A program made the position numbers and the translations under genes. Below, in pieces: positions 58,911 to 64,000 of a stretch of 64,000 nt of DNA (its first letter is position 1; every line of letters starts with the position of its first letter). This DNA is from Mytilisepta virgata (taxonomy: Eukaryota > Mollusca > Bivalvia > Mytilida > Mytilidae), in contig CM051515.1 in assembly GCA_028015205.1 (NCBI GenBank), positions 10,434,001 to 10,498,000 of the forward strand, written 5' to 3'. The notes under the pieces are model-generated. The model had not been told where the DNA came from. It did no database searches and saw only the letters and a list, made by a program, of their open reading frames with translations.

Positions 58911-60229
58911 GTGTCTGTTGATTTTCTTTTATGTTCATCTCATCATAAATCTGTTCTATATAAAAAAAGCATAACATTTTCTTGGTTGTAAAATTGAGAA
59001 TGGGGAATGTGTTAAGGAGACAACAACCTGACCAAAGAGCAGAAAACAGCTGATGGCCACCGATGGGTCTTCAACACTGAGAAAATCCTGCACCCGGAGC
59101 AAGTAAATATAAATTAATGCTTGAAGAATCTATCTCAACTTTGATGACAATTTCTTTCAAAAAACTAAATTTTTAAAAAGATATGCCAGTAAAGATAAAG
59201 CATATCATTCCAAAAAGTGTCGGTTTCAGTAGATATTCAACTGAGGAATGTTCTTCAATCTGAAAATATACAAAGAAAATATACATTTTATTCCTCATTC
59301 ACTAATATACATTGTACATGTATATGAATATAGATGTTATACTTACCTATTTAATCAGGTAAATTTTGTTATTCTTATGGTTTTCAAAAACTTAAAATGA
59401 ACAGAAAGGATGTCCAGGTATTACAGCATTAGTTTAGGTACTGCTTTTTGCAATCTAATTAAAATTAGATCTACTAATTGCACCTTTCAGTCACTGTGTA
59501 AATCACATGATTCTTTTACCAATATATTTAACGGACAGTTTTCCACTTTGGAACATCTTTTATTATAATGAATCAAACACATTGTATTGGAAATACAGTA
59601 AAGAACATGCTTTTACAATCGAACTTGATATTTAGTTTGTGTCAATTCCATTTACTGATATCAGTACAGAAAAAGTAGCGAGATTTCCGAAGGGGTGGAA
59701 TATAATTGGCATTGATGGAAGATTTATTCATGTTGATCATATGATCGCAATAACCAACGAAATTTAGTTTTACATACAATAATTCATCTGAGGTATAATA
59801 AATGTAGTTCATGCATAGGTGGTATGTTATTAAGGTCTCTATACCCTATGATGTCATCCCTGCCAGTTTTGGCCAAATTTTAAACTGTCAGCCTGAATGT
59901 ATATGAGTAAAGTTCTGCATGAGACATACCATACTGCAAAGCACAAGAAAAGCAGATTTTAGAACTGATGCAAATATGGTACAATGATCGTTCACTTTTT
60001 TTCAGAAAATGAGTCTGAAGACAAAGTTTATATGATCAAGATGTGTTTAGTTTTGGATACAAACTGAGAAAAAGGATGGACATTAGTAATGTTATTACCT
60101 CCTGTATATAGAGCTAATATTGCAATTGATGAAAAAAAAATACAACTGCTTTCAAAATACTGTCCTTGTGTTATTTCTTATCTTATAAATGAATTTTTGA
60201 TAACCTGGTTTATTACATTGAGTGTAGTG
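58911..60229. other. Repeat-like flank of the Mutator remnant
   Basis: Near 58990-59100, GGGGAATGTGTTAAGGAGAC, AACAACCTGACCAAAGAGC, CTTCAACACTGAGAAA and TGCACCCGGAGC resemble a repeat I associate with mussel genomes (recall, not checked). The rest is featureless. Confidence 0.4.
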
Positions 60230-60580
60230 AAGTACCGAAATTTACGATTAAAATCAAATTTGATAATTCACCCTGTGAAATCTCAAGTCATATTTCACTC
60301 TAGGAAGTGACGTGACAATGGCTGTTTGCCAATGACGTTGCTATACAAAGGTTGACGTGTAGTCACATAAAAACATAATCCCTTGTACATGTTGTATTTC
60401 CTTGTTAAATTTTATGATTACACTGAATATGTCAATGTAATAAACATAATAACTAATCCCTAATATACAAAAATCTCATGCCCCAAAAACACGCATTCAC
60501 GAATTAATGTGTTGTTCGGTAACTTGTTGTAGATTTGTAGGTATTCAAATCTCAAGATTTGTTATACTATAAATGTTTCC
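60230..60580. mobile_element. MITE-like hairpin element, copy 3 (degraded)
   Basis: ATTTCACTCTAGGAAGTGAC, AATAACTAATCCCTAATATA and GTTCGGTAACTTGTTGTAG align with copies 1 and 2. Confidence 0.5.
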
Positions 60581-60967
60581 TTGTTAAGAAGCATATTGTT
60601 ATTTTATAATCTTCAGTGTTTTTTTTTTTATCTACCATTGTATAAGGTAAAATGTATTTTGAAATATTTGTACTTGCATATATCGGTAATAGTCCACACA
60701 TACATGTATGATATATAGGATGATTCTGTAATTTGTATGCATTATGGAACCATTTTCATTAAATAAGAAATGAAAATATTAACTCAACATGCTCAATAAA
60801 GAAAAGGTAAAATGTTGAAATGTGTTCTTTCTTAGACTATGAAGTAAGCATACTGTTTACAACTAAAAGTATACCATACCTAGTTTAAGATAATAATGTG
60901 AAAATATTAAATGAACAGTAATGCCAACTAACAAAAAAAAAAAACACCTTTTATTATATTAAAGCCT

Positions 60968-62810
60968 CACCACTTATCAAAAACATGACATTCATCAATA
61001 CAGATACACTTCACAGCCAACTGAAAATCATGATTTTGAAGAAGCTTGGCACCCTTTTCAGATGAAAACAGGGACTCTGGATGTCAAAATATAGCTTCAA
61101 AAGCACCATTTATCACGTCTTCAATTATACAACCACAACAGTCTACCTCACACTCATTACAAATTACTCTGCCTGGCATGTCAATCCTACATGCTGGTAT
61201 TGATCTGCCATCAAAATAAGATTTTCCTTACTTAAGTTTTACAATAATCTCTTATACAGTACATGAATTTGGCAAATAAAGCTCCTATTTGTTTCTGAGA
61301 ATTTTGAAAATAAAGTATAAGGAGTTATGCAATTTTAGATGTTAAAAAAATTAGCATCTGCTCCAAATTTCATACTATAACTCTAAATTGCTTTGACTGA
61401 TATTCACATTTTTTTTACAGAATATTGGGATGGATCAAACATAGTATTTGATTTTTTTTTAATGTTGTAATAACTGTTTGACTCCTATTTAATCATCAAC
61501 GATTATTGAAGGAGTGTTTTCCGGAAACTTCAATCTCAGTAGACAGTATTACATAAATATTATAAAATAATGTAAGGCTATAGTTGTTGTTTTCTTTGTT
61601 TTGCATCTGTGTGCGGGTAGGTTTTTTGCCTCATCTAGTAAAAAAAAAACACAATTTTCTCATTTTCATTTCGGTATCTCATGGTATCTTGTCTCGAAAA
61701 AGGGGTTAAGCAAAGAGGGTTTAAAGAAAATCTTTTATCCATCTGATTCTTTTATAAAATGTTTAATACATATTCCGAAGATCAAACATTCAAATTCAAG
61801 TGATTAAAAATTTGGAAACCAAAGGTTCGAATACCAGATTGTGGTTCATATACAGTTCATTGAAGTATATCATACTTTTTCAAATGCAAATTAAAGTATT
61901 CGAAATCTTCATTTGGAAATTGCTCATGACACATAAGATTTATGTATATATAAACATGATCGTTTGAATTTTAGTGATAAAAATATTCAAAAAATGAAAA
62001 AAAAAATATATATGCTATTCTGAAACATCATTTTTTAAATATTTTTATCACTAAAATTCACACGACTGTGATATAAACAATAAAATTCAATGTAATATAA
62101 TTAACAGGTTGTAATGAAGCAACAGGTAGAAATTGTTCATCATTATGGAAGCATTATTGTCAGGAGTCCTCTTTAGGGAGCAACCATTTGATTTTTATCC
62201 TGCCTTTTTTTCGTCAAAATTTTGGTCCTAAATATTTTTTTCCCGCTGCTATTGCGGCCTACATTTTTCACTTAAACCAAAAATTTCCCAGATTGACACC
62301 GGCTCTGTTTTTTACACCTAAATTGAACCAGTCTTATATTTTGCCAAAATCCTGGTCCTGCCTATTCATTTCACATTTGATCCTAGCCCTCCCCCCTCCA
62401 AAATCAAATGGTTGCTCCCTTATTATAAATCAATATGTAAATCATGTACATGGTCCAAACATACTTGCATTATACAAACAACCATTCACATTAATTTTTT
62501 TCAGAAGTCAGTATGATAACCATGCCACCTACATCCGAGTATTTGATGCATGTGTGGAAGTTAATAAAGAAAAGGATTGTTGAAATTACCTGTTTTTCAA
62601 TCCTAGCAACTGATCGCTGTGAATAATATTTAGCGGTGAAACAACTAACAAAATAGCCTTTAAATCATTTTTTTCGATATAAAGTTAGAAAAAGTTGGTA
62701 TATGGCACTCTTATCCAACAGGAAGGTTAAGTAGCACGTCATTGTGCGGAGTGTCTACTAACAAAGCATCCCATGCATCAAGCTGGCATTTTTTGGGTTC
62801 AAACCAAAAA
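60968..62810 (-). pseudogene. RecQ-like DNA helicase pseudogene
   Basis: Read on the minus strand. KCQLDAWDALLVDTP and DVLLNLPVG (62793-62719) are the Q/motif-I region, but the Walker A glycine-lysine part is replaced by a stop (GTT GGA TAA). ILLVVSPLNIIHSDQLLGL (~62650-62600) corresponds to motif Ia and is followed by a donor-like gtaatt. The next block (~61190-60968) has VICNECEVDCCGC, GAFEAIF, a stop, HPESLFSSEKGAKLLQ, then CICIDECHVFDKW, the DECH box of motif II. Key P-loop loss and in-frame stops mean it is dead. Confidence 0.62.
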
Positions 62811-64000
62811 CTTTCCTGCATATATCAGATATATCCATGTTTTGGCGAGAGATCATGGAGGTAGGGAAGAGAACGCAGATGGAACATATTACACTTGAAA
62901 ATAATTTACATATTCTCGATTCAGTTTTGTTAAGTGGTGCCAATTATTCAGTCAAATTATATAAATTTCATAACCCTTTTTAAAAATTAATGCATTTTGA
63001 TATGGTAACCAAGGAATGTATTTAACTTTTTTAAACTCTATTGGCGTAGATTTTGGGATCGATTTCGATCCATAAATCTCAAAGCCGATGGCAGTGTCCT
63101 AGTAGTGGAGGTATATGGTACCGGAAGGGATATGGTCACTGTCCCGGAGTTTGTTGTAACGTTATACATGTAACAAAAGCATAGACGGAACTGAAAATAA
63201 TATCCGGAAATAATACGAATTAAATTGTTTTGGCTTTTAAATGATTTTTCTAACCGTATTATCAGGCTAAAAGTGGTTAAAAATGTATTATCACAGCATT
63301 TTAGTGTCAAAACATTTTAGTGTAGGAATTGAAATCGTGCGAAATCTTGGTCTCACTCCTTCTTGAAGTTCACTTAATCGGTTTAAATTCGACGAAGGTA
63401 GTAACATCTTTTTTTAGATCTATTCGGACAGCCGGAGAACAAATCATATAATGGCTGCGTATTTATAAACACGGTCACGTGAGTTTCAGTTTGTTAAAGA
63501 ATTATCTAACCTTTCTGTTTTAATCCATACGAAAATTTATATATGCACTATCTTTCTTAAATCCAAATCGAAGTTGAAAAAATTGGCGACGGAAGGTCTC
63601 GATCTGAAAAATGCAAATTGAGAAGTAAGAAGACGTGGTAACGTATTTTCCCTTCACTACAACATTATTCCATACTTTCTGGAAAGAATTATAATAATTT
63701 TAACTGCTGTTATTGTTCTGAACAAAATTCGTTTGTTGATAATTTACTCGTTCATGGGGAGGCAACTCGAACAATTTATATGGCTGAGCAGCATGTCAAC
63801 AAACAACGAAATGCTCGTCCTGACACGCTTTACCAGTTGTCTTTTGTAAAAATTTACCCTATTTCATGCAAAACTTAATTTATTTGTTTGTCATTGTTAG
63901 ATACACAAAACAACAGGCTTTCAGATGACAAATTGGTGGGATTTTTTTTTGGGGGGGTGTCATGGATTGGATTACATCCTGTGCCAATGATAGGTCTTGG
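62811..64000. other. No gene recognised, window end
   Basis: Short frames on both strands across 63038-63180 have a coding-like composition but no recognisable domain. Confidence 0.45.

Noticed and set aside
61820..61840. GGTTCGAATACC as a tRNA B box
   Set aside because: No A box, no cloverleaf and no acceptor stem within range.
62188..62583. Plus-strand frame of 131 codons
   Set aside because: Composition is Phe/Pro rich from pyrimidine tracts; no domain, and an opposing RecQ-like remnant lies beside it.
63038..63310. Minus-strand frame of 90 codons and an opposing plus-strand reading as genes
   Set aside because: Both strands look equally coding-like over 63038-63180; no domain or splice support decides between them.

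Overview
The window is animal nuclear DNA: AT-rich, intron-rich, very repeat-dense, with no operons. The repeat styles (hammerhead-bearing tandem units, ~160 bp repeats inside mobile elements, Penelope-like and Gmr1-order gypsy remnants, terminal sequences of the GCTCACCTG...CAGGTGAGC type) point to a bivalve mollusc, most likely a mussel of the Mytilus type. That assignment is inference; no marker gene proves it.

The one host gene I can follow end to end is on the minus strand. Seven exons with matching splice phases (34254 down to 9822) encode a 233-residue type II membrane protein with one C-type lectin-like domain that lacks the usual calcium/sugar motifs. A second terminal exon at 5130-5162, in the same phase and followed by AATAAA, suggests an alternative C-terminus. 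Other host-like pieces are isolated: a tetraspanin TM2-type exon (+, 47855-48053), a small terminal exon with AATAAA (-, 42020-42223), and a weaker terminal exon (-, 49081-49219).

The most interesting material is a set of tandem repeats carrying type I hammerhead self-cleaving ribozyme cores. Family A (331-374 bp units) lies at 2563-4566 with one copy at 54.5-54.77 kb. Family B (up to 370 bp units) lies at 8250-9147, with copies at 15.67 kb and, inverted, at 39.2 kb. Family C (340 bp units) lies at 13.2, 48.2-48.5 and 53.38-53.85 kb. Core, stem I, stem II and cleavage site can be read directly; 8682-8728 (B) and 4152-4195 (A) are complete by inspection. The families share a second, non-ribozyme module built around AAGTCCCCGAGGATAT. 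They look like animal retrozymes. A decayed Penelope-like element (43551-45774), the type of retroelement known to carry hammerheads in other animals, sits in the same window.

The rest is mobile-element debris and introns: a gypsy remnant with integrase upstream of reverse transcriptase (18.23-22.08 kb), split by a 1.34 kb foldback element; a second reverse transcriptase fragment (32.48 kb); a Mutator-like transposase remnant (58.35 kb); a RecQ-like helicase pseudogene (minus, 60.97-62.81 kb); minisatellites, palindromes and several families of ~100-165 bp tandem repeats. No tRNA, rRNA, CRISPR or bacterial-type regulation was seen.
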